From: an uncultured Microcaldota archaeon
Lineage (GTDB): Archaea > Micrarchaeota > Micrarchaeia > Norongarragalinales > CAINOH01
Length of the DNA: 56,297 nt
NCBI GenBank assembly: GCA_903851445.1
Contig: CAINOH010000015.1
Span: 1-56,297 of the forward strand
Direction: 5' to 3'
The translations under genes were made by a program, and so were the position numbers. Shown in pieces: positions 31,874-41,600 of this stretch. The notes below the pieces were generated by a model that saw only the letters and a program-made list of their open reading frames with translations, did not search any database and was not told the origin of the DNA. The first letter of the stretch is position 1. Each line of letters begins with the position of its first letter.

Positions 31874-32380
31874 ATGAAAACTTACGATGATTACCCGTGT
31901 TCTACGGTTGCTGTTTGCAACGCGCAGACCCTCTTGACATACCTTTTGGGCGCGTATCTGGTATCGTTTTACGGCGCGCTCTGGGCCGTCCTCTACATTG
32001 CCTTTTGCATCTACCTGGAATATGCCCTGCTTTCCAAAAGCTGCACCAACTGCTACTATTACGGCAAGACTTGCGCCTTCGGCAGGGGCCGCATCTCGGC
32101 TTTGCTTTTCAAAAAAGGCAGCGCAAGGAAGTTCCTGCAGAGGAAATTCTCCTGGACCGACCTCCTGCCCAGCCTGCTAGCCTCCATAGTGCCCGTGCTT
32201 GCAGGCGCGTTCCTACTCTTTTCGGGCTTCCGCTGGGACATATTGCTGGCAATTGCGTTGCTTGCACTTCTTTTCACTGTCGGCAACAACTATGTCCGCG
32301 GCAGCCTTGCCTGCAAGTTCTGCAAGCAGAGGAAGCTGGGCTGCCCTGCGGAGAAGGCATTCCGGCAAGCAAAAAAATGA
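31874..32380 (+). CDS. Conserved-looking membrane protein with two cysteine motifs
   Basis: A 168-residue protein with four hydrophobic spans in two pairs (residues about 14-50 and 98-138). Between the pairs is CTNCYYYGKTCAFGRGRIS, a C-x2-C-x6-C arrangement. After the last span comes CKFCKQRKLGC with C-x2-C-x6-C. Both lie on the same predicted side, so together they could bind a metal or form disulfides. I do not recognise the family with certainty. The frame is open upstream, but the TATA position supports ATG 31874. It converges with homospermidine synthase, with six bases between stops. Confidence 0.65.
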   Translation: MKTYDDYPCSTVAVCNAQTLLTYLLGAYLVSFYGALWAVLYIAFCIYLEYALLSKSCTNCYYYGKTCAFGRGRISALLFKKGSARKFLQRKFSWTDLLPSLLASIVPVLAGAFLLFSGFRWDILLAIALLALLFTVGNNYVRGSLACKFCKQRKLGCPAEKAFRQAKK

Positions 32381-32386
32381 GGCGCC

Positions 32387-33838
32387 TCAAGGCAGAAGCT
32401 CGAAGTTTCTGAACTGCCACGGGTCGTCCTCGTCCGCCTTGCACTGGGGGTTCTCCATGAAGAATATCTTGCGGTTCTTCAGGGGCGTCCAGTCGCTCTG
32501 CACCGAGACCAGCTTGCCCAGGTAGGGCTCTGCAATCTTGAGCACGTACTCGTGTGGCAGGTCGTCGGGCAGGCACACGCCCTTGGCGGGGTTCTCTATC
32601 ATCCAGCACAGCGCGGACACCACTCCGATTGCAACCTGTATGGTTGTTGCGTTCTGGTGGGGCACGAGCTTTCTAGCCTCGTCGATGCCGAGAATCGTTC
32701 CGCACCACCACGCTGTGAACTGCGGGCCCATGAGCAGGGCGCCCAGGATGTCGTCCCCGGACGTTATCTCGTCGTAGAGTATGCGGATGTGGGGCTGCAT
32801 CTCGTAGTAGCGCGCCTGAAGCTCCCACAGCGAGGACAGAGTCTCGTGGCAGGGCATGTACGCGTAGTGTACTGTCGGCCGGTACAGCACTTTCCTGCCG
32901 TCGCGCACAGTGAGCCTGTCGGAAAGCCCGAAGGCCTCGCCGTGGCGTATCACCATCCCCACGATTTCCTGGTTGGGAATCCACGAGCGCACATAAGTGT
33001 TTATGCCCATGCGGGCAAGGAAAATCTGGTTCTTGGGCCCTGTTGGCGGTATGACTGCAAGCCCGGGAAGCGTCTTTTCGTGCGTACCCCAGCCAAGCTC
33101 TGCAGGGGCCGTACCCTCCTCGCGCAGTCCCTCGATGCTCCAAGTGCCGACGAACTCGTCGACTTCCTTGGGCCTGTTGGTGACCTGCGTGTCGCGCTCG
33201 GAGCAGTGTATTACCTTAACGCCGACTTCCCTTGCAACGTGGTTGAACCGGTTCTCCTTGATGAACTTGCGCAGGTCCGCGGCCTTCTGTTCGGGGACCT
33301 TGCCGTCCGCTATGAGCTTTTCTGATATGTCCACAAGGGCCTTCTTTGCGAAATGCGAAATCAGGCCGGGGTTTGCGCCGTGGTCAAGGACAGCAGTTGG
33401 CGAGCCCTTCAGCCAGGGCTTTACCAGCTCGCGTATGCGCATCTGCCGGAAATACAGCGACTTTTCAAAAGCGGTCTTCTCGGTCATTCCCTCCTGCGGG
33501 TCCCACTCCTCGACGGACGTGTTGATGTAGAGCACTCCGTTGTCGTGGCACCACCGGAGTACGTCACAGGCGTCGATGCACCAGGCAAGGTCGATTATGA
33601 CATCGCCTTTGGAAACGAAAGATGAGAGCAATGTTGAAAGGTTTTCCTGCGTGACGCGCTCGCGCACGAACGTGACGCCCTTCGCAACCCAAGGCTCAAG
33701 CTCCGTTGCCTTGTCCTCAAAATCGATTATCGTGATGTTGGAAAGGGGGATGTCAAGATGCTTTACGAGAATTGGGAGGGTGCAGCGCGACACGGCACCA
33801 TACCCGATTATTAGGATTTTGTTGCTGAAACTAATCAT
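32387..33838 (-). CDS. hss: Homospermidine synthase, saccharopine-dehydrogenase-like
   Basis: A 483-residue NAD-dependent enzyme of the bacterial homospermidine synthase family. The Rossmann fold begins at ILIIGYGAVSRCTLP. LDHGANPGLISHFAKKAL, HCSERDTQVTNRP and GVVSALCWMIENPAKG match conserved family blocks as I know them. The enzyme joins two putrescine-derived units to give sym-homospermidine, a polyamine that stabilises nucleic acids. This family is mainly bacterial, so its presence in an archaeal block is noteworthy. The gene has an A/T-rich promoter (33862-33882) and lies between the two parts of the pentose phosphate genes. Confidence 0.88.
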   Translation of the reverse strand: MISFSNKILIIGYGAVSRCTLPILVKHLDIPLSNITIIDFEDKATELEPWVAKGVTFVRERVTQENLSTLLSSFVSKGDVIIDLAWCIDACDVLRWCHDNGVLYINTSVEEWDPQEGMTEKTAFEKSLYFRQMRIRELVKPWLKGSPTAVLDHGANPGLISHFAKKALVDISEKLIADGKVPEQKAADLRKFIKENRFNHVAREVGVKVIHCSERDTQVTNRPKEVDEFVGTWSIEGLREEGTAPAELGWGTHEKTLPGLAVIPPTGPKNQIFLARMGINTYVRSWIPNQEIVGMVIRHGEAFGLSDRLTVRDGRKVLYRPTVHYAYMPCHETLSSLWELQARYYEMQPHIRILYDEITSGDDILGALLMGPQFTAWWCGTILGIDEARKLVPHQNATTIQVAIGVVSALCWMIENPAKGVCLPDDLPHEYVLKIAEPYLGKLVSVQSDWTPLKNRKIFFMENPQCKADEDDPWQFRNFELLP

Positions 33839-33841
33839 TTC

Positions 33842-33944
33842 TTCTACGGTTCGACCTCACAAAAAAATATTTTTTTTTATTAGAATGAGTTTCTTATTAA
33901 GATTAGCGGTGGAAAAGCAATGGAAAAAACGAAAGGGACACAAG
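33842..33944. other. AT-rich gap between homospermidine synthase and transaldolase
   Basis: This gap holds the minus-strand A/T tract that serves as hss promoter (about 33862-33882) and the T-rich end of the transaldolase transcript. No reading frame of interest or RNA structure was seen in it. Confidence 0.5.
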
Positions 33945-34592
33945 CTATTTCTTCTGGAGCTTCTCCCAGTCTGCCATGAACTTCGCAAGACCGGCGTCGG
34001 TGAGCGGGTGCCTGAACATCATCTGAAGCACTTTGAACGGCACAGTAGCGACGTCGGCGCCCAAAAGCGCGGACTTGGTGACGTGAACAGGGTGGCGTAT
34101 GCTTGCTGCAAGTATCTGCGTCTTGTAGCCGTAGTTCGTGTAGATTTGGCGGATGTCGGCGATGAGCTGCATCCCGTCCTCGTTGATGTCGTCAAGCCTG
34201 CCGATGAAGGGCGAGACGTAGGTTGCGCCGGCAAGGGCCGCGAGTATCGCCTGGTTTGCTGAGAAGCAGAGGGTGACGTTGGTCTTGATTCCGGCGTCGG
34301 AGAGCGCCTTGCAGGCGATTATGCCCTCCTCGTTGAGCGGAATCTTGATTACGATGTTCTTGTGCCACTTTGAGATTTCCTTGCCCTGCTTGACCATCTC
34401 GGCTGCAGTTAGCGCGGTGACTTCGGCGCTGATGGGGCCGTCGATGAGCTTGCAGATTTCGCCAACCACTTCCCGGAAGTCCTTCCCTTCCTTGGCAATC
34501 AGGGAGGGGTTGGTTGTCACTCCCGCGATTACGCCCCAGCGCGAGGCTGCCTTGATTTCCTCGATGTTTGCAGTGTCTATGAAGAGTTTCAT
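33945..34592 (-). CDS. tal: Transaldolase, small MipB/TalC type
   Basis: A 215-residue protein of the short transaldolase/fructose-6-phosphate aldolase subfamily. It begins [13 protein letters not shown], has [11 protein letters not shown], the Schiff-base lysine in [20 protein letters not shown] and SPFIGRLDD. It moves a three-carbon unit between sugar phosphates. GGTGATTTAGGT ahead of ATG 34592 supports that start over one seven codons upstream. It starts 24 bases after the transketolase C-half on the same strand, so tktN-tktC-tal is one operon. Confidence 0.94.
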   Translation of the reverse strand: MKLFIDTANIEEIKAASRWGVIAGVTTNPSLIAKEGKDFREVVGEICKLIDGPISAEVTALTAAEMVKQGKEISKWHKNIVIKIPLNEEGIIACKALSDAGIKTNVTLCFSANQAILAALAGATYVSPFIGRLDDINEDGMQLIADIRQIYTNYGYKTQILAASIRHPVHVTKSALLGADVATVPFKVLQMMFRHPLTDAGLAKFMADWEKLQKK

Positions 34593-34616
34593 ACCTAAAT
34601 CACCAAAGGGCATTGA

Positions 34617-35582
34617 TTATTTTTTCATCTTAATCGCTGCTTTCACCGCTTCAGCGATGTGCCTTGAAGTCAGGCCGTATTTTTCTAAAAGCGACGGGAT
34701 GTCACCGGACTCGCCGAAAGTATCTTTTGTCCCTACGCGCACAACCGGAACCGGGTATTTGGAGCCGGTGCATTCCGCAACAGCGCCGCCCAGTCCGCCA
34801 AGGATATTGTGTTCTTCCGCAGTAACTATTGCGCCGCACTTTCGTGCCATGCTCTCGACACGCGCATCGTCAAGTGGCTTGATGCAAGCCATGTCAATGA
34901 CTGCAACGTCAATGCCCTCGGCCTTGAGCGTCTCGGCTGCCTTGAGAGCCTCGGCTACTTCATAGCCTACTGCGATGATTGCACAGTCCTTGCCGTCCAA
35001 AAGGACGGTGCCTTTGCCCATCTTGAATTCATAAGAATCGTCATAGATTACTGGGAACTTTGGCCTTGAGAGCCGGACGTACACCGGGCCGACGTCGGAT
35101 GCTACTGCGCGTATGATTTTCTTTGTCGAAGGCCCGTCGGCTGGGTGTATCACCCGCATCTTCGGGATGGCGCGCATTATCGCGATGTCCTCAAGCGCCT
35201 GGTGGCTTGCGCCGTCCTCGCCAACCGTAATCCCGGCGTGGGTTGCCACGATCTTCACGTTGGCCTGGTTGTGGCAGACTATGTTCCGCACCTGCTCCCA
35301 CGGCCTTCCTGTTGCGAACATCGCAAAGCTTGAGGCGAAGGGGATTTTTCCCGCAAACGACATCCCCGCAGCAACGCCGATCATGTTCTGCTCCGCAATC
35401 CCCATGTCAAAGAACCTGTCGGGGAACTTCTTGCCAAAGACAGCCGTCTTTGTCGAGGTGGAAAGGTCTGCATCCAGCACTACGATGTCCGGGTTCTCCG
35501 AGCCAAGCTCTGCCAGGACCTCGCCGTAGGCGTCGCGCGTTGCGATTCCAGTGCCTTTTGACGGTCCTGCCATAAGTATCAT
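34617..35582 (-). CDS. tktB: Transketolase, C-terminal half (separate subunit)
   Basis: A 321-residue protein with the pyrimidine-binding domain (DADLSTSTKTAVF, the catalytic glutamate in MGIAEQNMIGVAAG, and ATHAGITVGEDGASHQALED) and the C-terminal transketolase domain. Together with the N-half it makes one transketolase active site. In archaea and some bacteria the enzyme is split this way. The ATG at 35582 touches the stop of the N-half gene, so the two are translationally coupled and made in equal amounts. Confidence 0.95.
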   Translation of the reverse strand: MILMAGPSKGTGIATRDAYGEVLAELGSENPDIVVLDADLSTSTKTAVFGKKFPDRFFDMGIAEQNMIGVAAGMSFAGKIPFASSFAMFATGRPWEQVRNIVCHNQANVKIVATHAGITVGEDGASHQALEDIAIMRAIPKMRVIHPADGPSTKKIIRAVASDVGPVYVRLSRPKFPVIYDDSYEFKMGKGTVLLDGKDCAIIAVGYEVAEALKAAETLKAEGIDVAVIDMACIKPLDDARVESMARKCGAIVTAEEHNILGGLGGAVAECTGSKYPVPVVRVGTKDTFGESGDIPSLLEKYGLTSRHIAEAVKAAIKMKK

Positions 35583-36464
35583 CTAGAAGAAATCCGGCCA
35601 CTTCGCCGGGCCAAGCCCTGCCATTGCCTTCTCGTAGTCCGCGTCGCAGGGCGGCGCGCCGTGGAACCCCGAGATTTCCTGCTCGAAAATCGGGACGCCC
35701 TTGCCCTTTATCGTGTCCGCAATGACCACTGTCGGCTTTCCCTTGAATGCAAGTGCTTTCTTGTAAGCGTCAATAATCTGCACAATGTCGTGGCCGTTGA
35801 TTTCAATCACGTTCCAGTTGAATGCGCGGTACTTGTCAGCTATTGGCGCGATATCCACTATGTTCTCAACCGGGCCGGAAAGCTGCTTCTTGTTGTAGTC
35901 AAGGATTACAGTGAGGTTGTCGGTTTTGTGGAAGCCGGCAGCCATTATGGCCTCCCACATCTGTCCTTCCTGGTGCTCGCCGTCGCCGGTGATTGCCCAG
36001 ACGTGGTTGGGCGTCTTGTCAAGCCTCGTCGCAAGGGCCATCCCGAGCGCAATCGATATGCCCTGGCCAAGCGGCCCTGTTGACGCGTCGATTCCGGGCA
36101 CCTTGAGCCTGTCCACGTGGCCCTGGAGCCTGGTGCCGAGCTTTCGGAACGTGGCAAGTTCGGCCTTCGGAAAATAACCCAAGTCTGCAAGAATGGAGTA
36201 TGCAAGGGGGGATGCGTGGCCCTTGGACCACACCACGTAGTCGCGGCCGTCCCACTTGGGATTTGCAGGGTCGCCTTTGAGGAAGGAATAGTAAAGCGTG
36301 GTGGCGAGCTCGACTGCAGAGAGGCTCCCTCCCATGTGGCCCGATGAGGCGCAGTGGACCATCTTGACTATGTGTCGCCTGTGCAATAGGCATTTGTCAG
36401 CAAGCAGTTGCTTGTCCGAAGTCAGTGCGTAGGCTGCCACTTTACAAAAACCCCTTGTTGCCAA
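35583..36464 (-). CDS. tktA: Transketolase, N-terminal half (thiamine-diphosphate-binding subunit)
   Basis: A 293-residue protein with the thiamine-diphosphate fold: SSGHMGGSLS near residue 40, SKGHASP, GPLGQGISIALGMA, and the metal motif GDGEHQEGQMWEA extending to DYNKKQLSG. It needs the C-half for activity. No ATG fits the start: TTG 36464 gives the length used, while GTG 36440 has AAGGGG about ten bases upstream and may be the true start, shortening the protein by eight residues. GATAATAGTTT near 36508 is the TATA box. It is divergent from ferredoxin. Confidence 0.94.
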   Translation of the reverse strand: MATRGFCKVAAYALTSDKQLLADKCLLHRRHIVKMVHCASSGHMGGSLSAVELATTLYYSFLKGDPANPKWDGRDYVVWSKGHASPLAYSILADLGYFPKAELATFRKLGTRLQGHVDRLKVPGIDASTGPLGQGISIALGMALATRLDKTPNHVWAITGDGEHQEGQMWEAIMAAGFHKTDNLTVILDYNKKQLSGPVENIVDIAPIADKYRAFNWNVIEINGHDIVQIIDAYKKALAFKGKPTVVIADTIKGKGVPIFEQEISGFHGAPPCDADYEKAMAGLGPAKWPDFF

Positions 36465-36626
36465 AATGCCCCAAACTGCCCGCCCAAAAATTAGGCCGAA
36501 CAGGCAACAAACTATTATCAGATGTTCAAGTTAAAAAAGAGATTCCCCATTTTCGGCAAATGCCCTTGCGAAGATTTAAAATCAATGGAAAAAACAACTA
36601 ACCTACTCAATTGTTTTGGTGATGAA

Positions 36627-36821
36627 ATGGCCCAGGTTCCAGTTGTTGACAAGGACACTTGCATCGGTTGCGGCGCGTGCGCCGGGGTGTGCCCCAAGGT
36701 GTTCCAGATTGGCGCTGACGGGAAGTCCGAAGTGACAGACCCTGCTGGAGCATCCGAGTCCGAAATCCAGGCCGCGATAGACGGCTGCCCTGTTGGCGCA
36801 ATCAGCTGGAAGAAGCAGTGA
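36627..36821 (+). CDS. Small [4Fe-4S] ferredoxin
   Basis: A 64-residue monocluster ferredoxin. The cluster motif is C-x2-C-x2-C-x3-CP in CIGCGACAGVCPKV, with the distal cysteine in DGCPVGAI. This resembles archaeal and Thermotoga single-cluster ferredoxins. It carries electrons for oxidoreductases, none of which is adjacent. The frame is open upstream, but GGTGATG is spaced five bases before ATG 36627 and a TATA-like GATTTAAAAT is near 36575, which fixes this start. Confidence 0.92.
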   Translation: MAQVPVVDKDTCIGCGACAGVCPKVFQIGADGKSEVTDPAGASESEIQAAIDGCPVGAISWKKQ

Positions 36822-37050
36822 TTCGCTTTCCGCCCACCTTTTCTTACTTTTTTACCTGCCTGTTTTTTCCAAACCGGCAATAATGCCGCATCCCTCTTTT
36901 TATTTGTTTAGCTCATTACTGTCTTCATTCACAAGGCGTTTCATGCGCCGGGTTGAAAGCAAGAGTTTTTTAGGGAAAGCCAGGAAGGCAAAGGCCGCTA
37001 GACACACGACAGCCAGTGCTTTCCTTGTACTTTGGCAAGGCGAAAAAAGT

Positions 37051-38613
37051 ATGGCAGACACCACGGCCACGGATGCCGTGCAGCCGGAATTGCTACGCAA
37101 GAGGCAGATAGCGGAGCTTTTCAAAAAGGACCGCATCATAGTGTCGCCAAAATCACTTGAGCAGCTCTGCCAGTCCCAGAACGCCTACGAGGATGCGCTG
37201 AAACTGCGCGAATACATGCAAAGGTACGGGCTCTTCCTCCTTGATGACAAGGCGCTCGGCCTGTGGCACGAAAGCGCGGCGCGGTCGGCAAAGACAGTCG
37301 AACCAACAGCGGCTGTAAAGGCCGGCGAGTGGGCCAGCGGCGTGCCGCGGGCAGCCACGCTCGAAAAGGACCTCGCACTTTCCGTCAACAACAGCGACGT
37401 TACCGACCACTCGCGCTGCAAGGGGACGGTCAAGGACTTTGTCGACTACTTCAACGACCGCTACTCGCGGCTTTCAAGGCAGCTTAGGATGATGTCCTCA
37501 AGCTACGACACGGTGAAGCTGCGCGAGGCGCAGAACCGCCAAGGGAAGACCATCAACGTAATCGGCATGGTCTACTCGAAGAAAATCACCAAGAACGGCC
37601 ACCTGCTGATTGAGATCGAAGACGAGGAGACCCTCATCCCGCTGCTCATCCCCAAGGACTCACCCATAATGGCGCAGGCTTCGGGAATACTCGAGGACGA
37701 GGTGCTCTCCTTCGAGGCATACATGTCAAACTCCCTCTTGATTGTAAAGGCATTCACCGCTCCCGGGAAGCTTTTGCAGCACCGCATGCCTTCGAAAAGC
37801 GCCCGGCCCGCAAAAATAGTCTTCCTTTCCGACCTGCACGTCGGAAGCAGGTGGTTCTTGCAGAAGAACTTCCAGCAATTTCTCGCATTCCTCAACGGCA
37901 AGACCGGGGAGAAGGAGCGCGAAATTGCCGAGGACATCAAGTACATCAGCATCGCGGGCGACCTGGTGGACGGCATCGGCGTCTACCCCAAGCAGGAGCG
38001 CGAGCTCGTCACCAAGGACATCTTCGCGCAATACGAAATCCTCTGCGGCTTTTTGAAGGCCATTCCCGAGCACATCGAGGTCATCGTCGCACCGGGAAAC
38101 CACGACGCAGTCCGCGTTGCAGACCCCCAGCCTGCGCTGCCCTTGGAATTCGTGAAGCACGTTGACGACGCGGACAACATCCACTTTGTGGGCAACCCCT
38201 CAATCCACAAGGTCGAGGGCCTTTCGCTCCTTGTTTACCACGGCACGTCGATGGACGGCTGGATTGCAAACAACCCTAACTTGCGCGACGGGTATGAGAA
38301 CCCGCAGAAGGTTGCAATGGAGATGCTCAACCAGCGGCACCTGTGCCCACGCTATGGCGAGGACTCGCTCGTGCCGGAGCCGCACGACTACATGGCGCTT
38401 GACTTCACCCCGGACATCTTCCACTTCGGCCACGTGCACAAGAACGGGTACGCGGAAAATTACAACGGCACGGTAATCATAAACTCGGGCACGTTCCAGG
38501 CGCAGACTGACTTTCAGGTCAGCCTCGGCCACATCCCGACCCCGTGCAAGGTGCCGATTTACGGGCTGAACACTGGCGTGCTCGAAGTGCTGGACTTTTC
38601 AAAGGTAGAATAG
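37051..38613 (+). CDS. polB: DNA polymerase D small subunit (DP1, proofreading exonuclease)
   Basis: A 520-residue subunit. Residues about 1-65 are a helical N-terminal domain, then a linker, an OB fold (INVIGMVYSKKITKNGHLLIEIEDEE) and the Mre11-like phosphodiesterase with all metal motifs: LSDLHVGS, GDLVDG, PGNHD, YHG and GHVHKNG. It gives PolD its 3'-5' proofreading. ATG 37051 follows an AAGGCG site. The frame continues upstream, and ATG 36943 would add 36 basic residues; this longer form cannot be excluded because the only clear TATA is near 36898. The large subunit follows after five bases. Confidence 0.95.
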   Translation: MADTTATDAVQPELLRKRQIAELFKKDRIIVSPKSLEQLCQSQNAYEDALKLREYMQRYGLFLLDDKALGLWHESAARSAKTVEPTAAVKAGEWASGVPRAATLEKDLALSVNNSDVTDHSRCKGTVKDFVDYFNDRYSRLSRQLRMMSSSYDTVKLREAQNRQGKTINVIGMVYSKKITKNGHLLIEIEDEETLIPLLIPKDSPIMAQASGILEDEVLSFEAYMSNSLLIVKAFTAPGKLLQHRMPSKSARPAKIVFLSDLHVGSRWFLQKNFQQFLAFLNGKTGEKEREIAEDIKYISIAGDLVDGIGVYPKQERELVTKDIFAQYEILCGFLKAIPEHIEVIVAPGNHDAVRVADPQPALPLEFVKHVDDADNIHFVGNPSIHKVEGLSLLVYHGTSMDGWIANNPNLRDGYENPQKVAMEMLNQRHLCPRYGEDSLVPEPHDYMALDFTPDIFHFGHVHKNGYAENYNGTVIINSGTFQAQTDFQVSLGHIPTPCKVPIYGLNTGVLEVLDFSKVE

Positions 38614-38618
38614 GAAGA

Positions 38619-41600
38619 ATGGACGAAAAAATAGCTGCAAAGGAACCCGCGCCGGCTTCGGAAGCCAGACCGCAGGATGAAAAGCCAAAGACAACACTGG
38701 TCTGCTCTCCGTTCATCCAGAACTACTTTGACATCCTCACCGCACAAATCAACAGCGAATACGCCATAGCGTCAAGCGCGCGGAAGATGGGACTGGACCC
38801 CGAGGAAGCAGTTGAAATCACGCCCGCACCCGACGTGGCAGCCAGGGTGGAGGGGCTTGTCGGGCCGGAAGGCATTGCTGCCTGCATCCGCCGGATAATT
38901 GCCGAGCAGGCCGGGGACCGCGAGAAGACGTGCTTTGAGATGTGCCGGGAAATCATAGAGGGAAAGTTCGACAACGGCAAAATACTCACAACACAGCAGA
39001 GGATAGAGCAGGCCGTCCGTTCCGGGCTTGCGCTTTTCACCGAAGGAGTTGTGAGCGCGCCAATCGAAGGGGTCTCCAAAATCGAGATACGCAAGAACTT
39101 CGACGGCTCAAGCTATGTTGCAGTATTCTTTTCGGGTCCCATCCGCGCCGCCGGAGGGACCGGACAGGCGTTCACAGTAATCCTGGGGGATGTGTGCCGA
39201 AAGATTGCGGGCATAGGCGACTACCGCGCAACGGAAAGCGAAGTGGAACGCTACATAGAGGAACTGGGGCTTTACGCGCGAAAGACCCGCGCGGGGCAAT
39301 ACGTGCCGACTGCGGAGGAAATCCAGAGCATAGTCCGCAACTGTCCGGTGTGCATCGCAGGCGACGCAACCGAGGACTACGAAGTCTCGAAGACCAAGAA
39401 CATACCCACGATTGACACCAACCGCGTGCGCTCGGGAGTCTGCCTGGTAATCAGCGAGGGCATGTGCCTGAAGGCCGCAAAGGTTCTCAAGATATCCAAG
39501 AAGGCCGGGCTGTCGTGGGACTTCATCCAGAACCTCATTAAGGTGGCAAAGTCCGACCCGGGGCACAAGATAGAAATCAAGCCTATTGAAAAGTACATGG
39601 ACGAGCTTGTCGCAGGCAGGCCGATTTTTTCATACCCGATGCGGCCCGGAGGCTTTCGGCTCCGTTACGGAAGGACGAGGCTCACAGGAATAGCGTCAAA
39701 GGCAATACACCCCGCGACAATGGAAATACTGCACGAGTTCCCTGCAATAGGGACCCAGGTGAAGATAGAGCGGCCCGGGAAGGGGTGCATAGTCACGCCC
39801 TGCCAGGAAGTCGACGGCCCCATAGTCCTGCTAAAGAACGGCGACGTCGTGAAAGTCGAATCGGGAAAGCAGGCGTTCGAGGTTGCGCCGCAGGTCGAAA
39901 AAATCCTGTTCCTTGGCGACTTGCTGGTAAACTACGGCGATTTTTTGAAGGCAAACCACCCGATTGTGCCAAGCCCCTGGTGCGAAGAATGGTACGGCCT
40001 CATTCTGGAGTCCAAGGGGCTGGGCAAGAAAACTTTTGCAGAGCTTTACAACATCACGATTGAAGAGAGCCTTTCGCTTGCACGGAGCAGCAAGGTGCCC
40101 CTTGCGCCCAGGCACACGTTCTTCTACCACGACCTGTCCGCTGATGAGATCATTACGCTGTGCGAGTGGCTAGCAACAGGAAAAGTCACGTTCGACTGGT
40201 TCGAGTTCCGAGATTACAGGATTGCAAGCGAGCCGGAAAAGAAGGTGCTGCTTGAGCGGCTTGGCGTGCCGCACCAGCTCCGCGAAGGCGAAATCATAAT
40301 CGAGGGAGAGTGGGCCCGCGCGCTCCTCGAGACTCTTGGACTGTTGAAAGAAAAGGCGCTTGATGCAACAAAGGCAATTGAGGCAAAGGGCAAACATCCC
40401 GATTCAATGACTCTTGTCAACGCGCTTGCAGGCTTTGAAGTAAAAAAGAAGGCAACTGTTTACGTCGGCGCGAGCATGGGCCGGCCTGAGAAGGCCAAGG
40501 AACGCAAGATGGAGCCACCTGTTCATGTCCTGTTTCCAATCGGAGAAAGCGGAGGCAAGATGCGCGACATCGTCAAGGCAAAGAAGAACCTCTCGGACAA
40601 GACCATCGCAACAGCGGAACTTGAAATGGCGAACAACATCTGCCCCCAGTGCAACAAGAGGACGTTCTACAACACCTGCCCCCAGTGCCGGGTGCACGCA
40701 AAGCCGGAATACGCTTGCGAAAAGTGCGGAAAACCCATCGCACCCAAGTCCGTTTGCGAGTGCGGCGGACGCGGCTCGTACGTAGCAAGGCACATAGTCG
40801 ACGTCTCGCGCGTCCTCGAGCAGGCTGCAAACCGCGTCAACTACGCGCCCAAGGAAATCAAGGGAGTCATCGGCCTCATCTCGGAGACAAAATCAGCCGA
40901 GCCGCTTGAGAAGGGCATCCTGCGCGAAAAGCACGGCACGTACGTCTTCCGGGACGGCACGTGCAGGTTCGACGCAACCGAAGTCCCGATTACGCATTTT
41001 TACCCGTACGAAATCGGCGCAACTGTTTTCCAGCTGAAGAAGATGGGCTACGAGCACGACGCCTACGGAAAGCCGCTTGAAAGCGAGGAGCAGCTCGTTG
41101 AGCTTCTTCCCCAGGACATAATAATCAACGAGTACGGAGGGGAATACTTCTCCAAAATCACCGGGTTCGTGGACGACGAGCTGTCCTACATCTACGGACA
41201 GCGCAAGCACTACTCGATGAAGACGCCAGGCGACCTGATCGGAAAGCTGGGAATTGCCCTTGCGCCCCACACGAGCGCGGGAATAGTTGTGCGCATAATC
41301 GGATTCACCAAAGTCAGGGGCCTGCTTTGCCACCCGTACGTCCACTGCGCGTGCAGGCGGAACGCCGATGGCGACGAGCTCTGCCTCATACTCTTGCTTG
41401 ACGGGCTACTCAACTTCTCCAAAAAGTTCCTGCCGGTCACTCGCGGCGGCCAGATGGACGCGCCGCTCGTGCTGACAACACTGCTTGACCCGCGCGAGGT
41501 CGACGACGAGGTACACGCGATGGACGCGTGCTGGAACTACCCGCTCGAGTTCTACGACGCTTCCGAGAACCTGCCCAACCCGTCCGACGTCAAGATTGAG

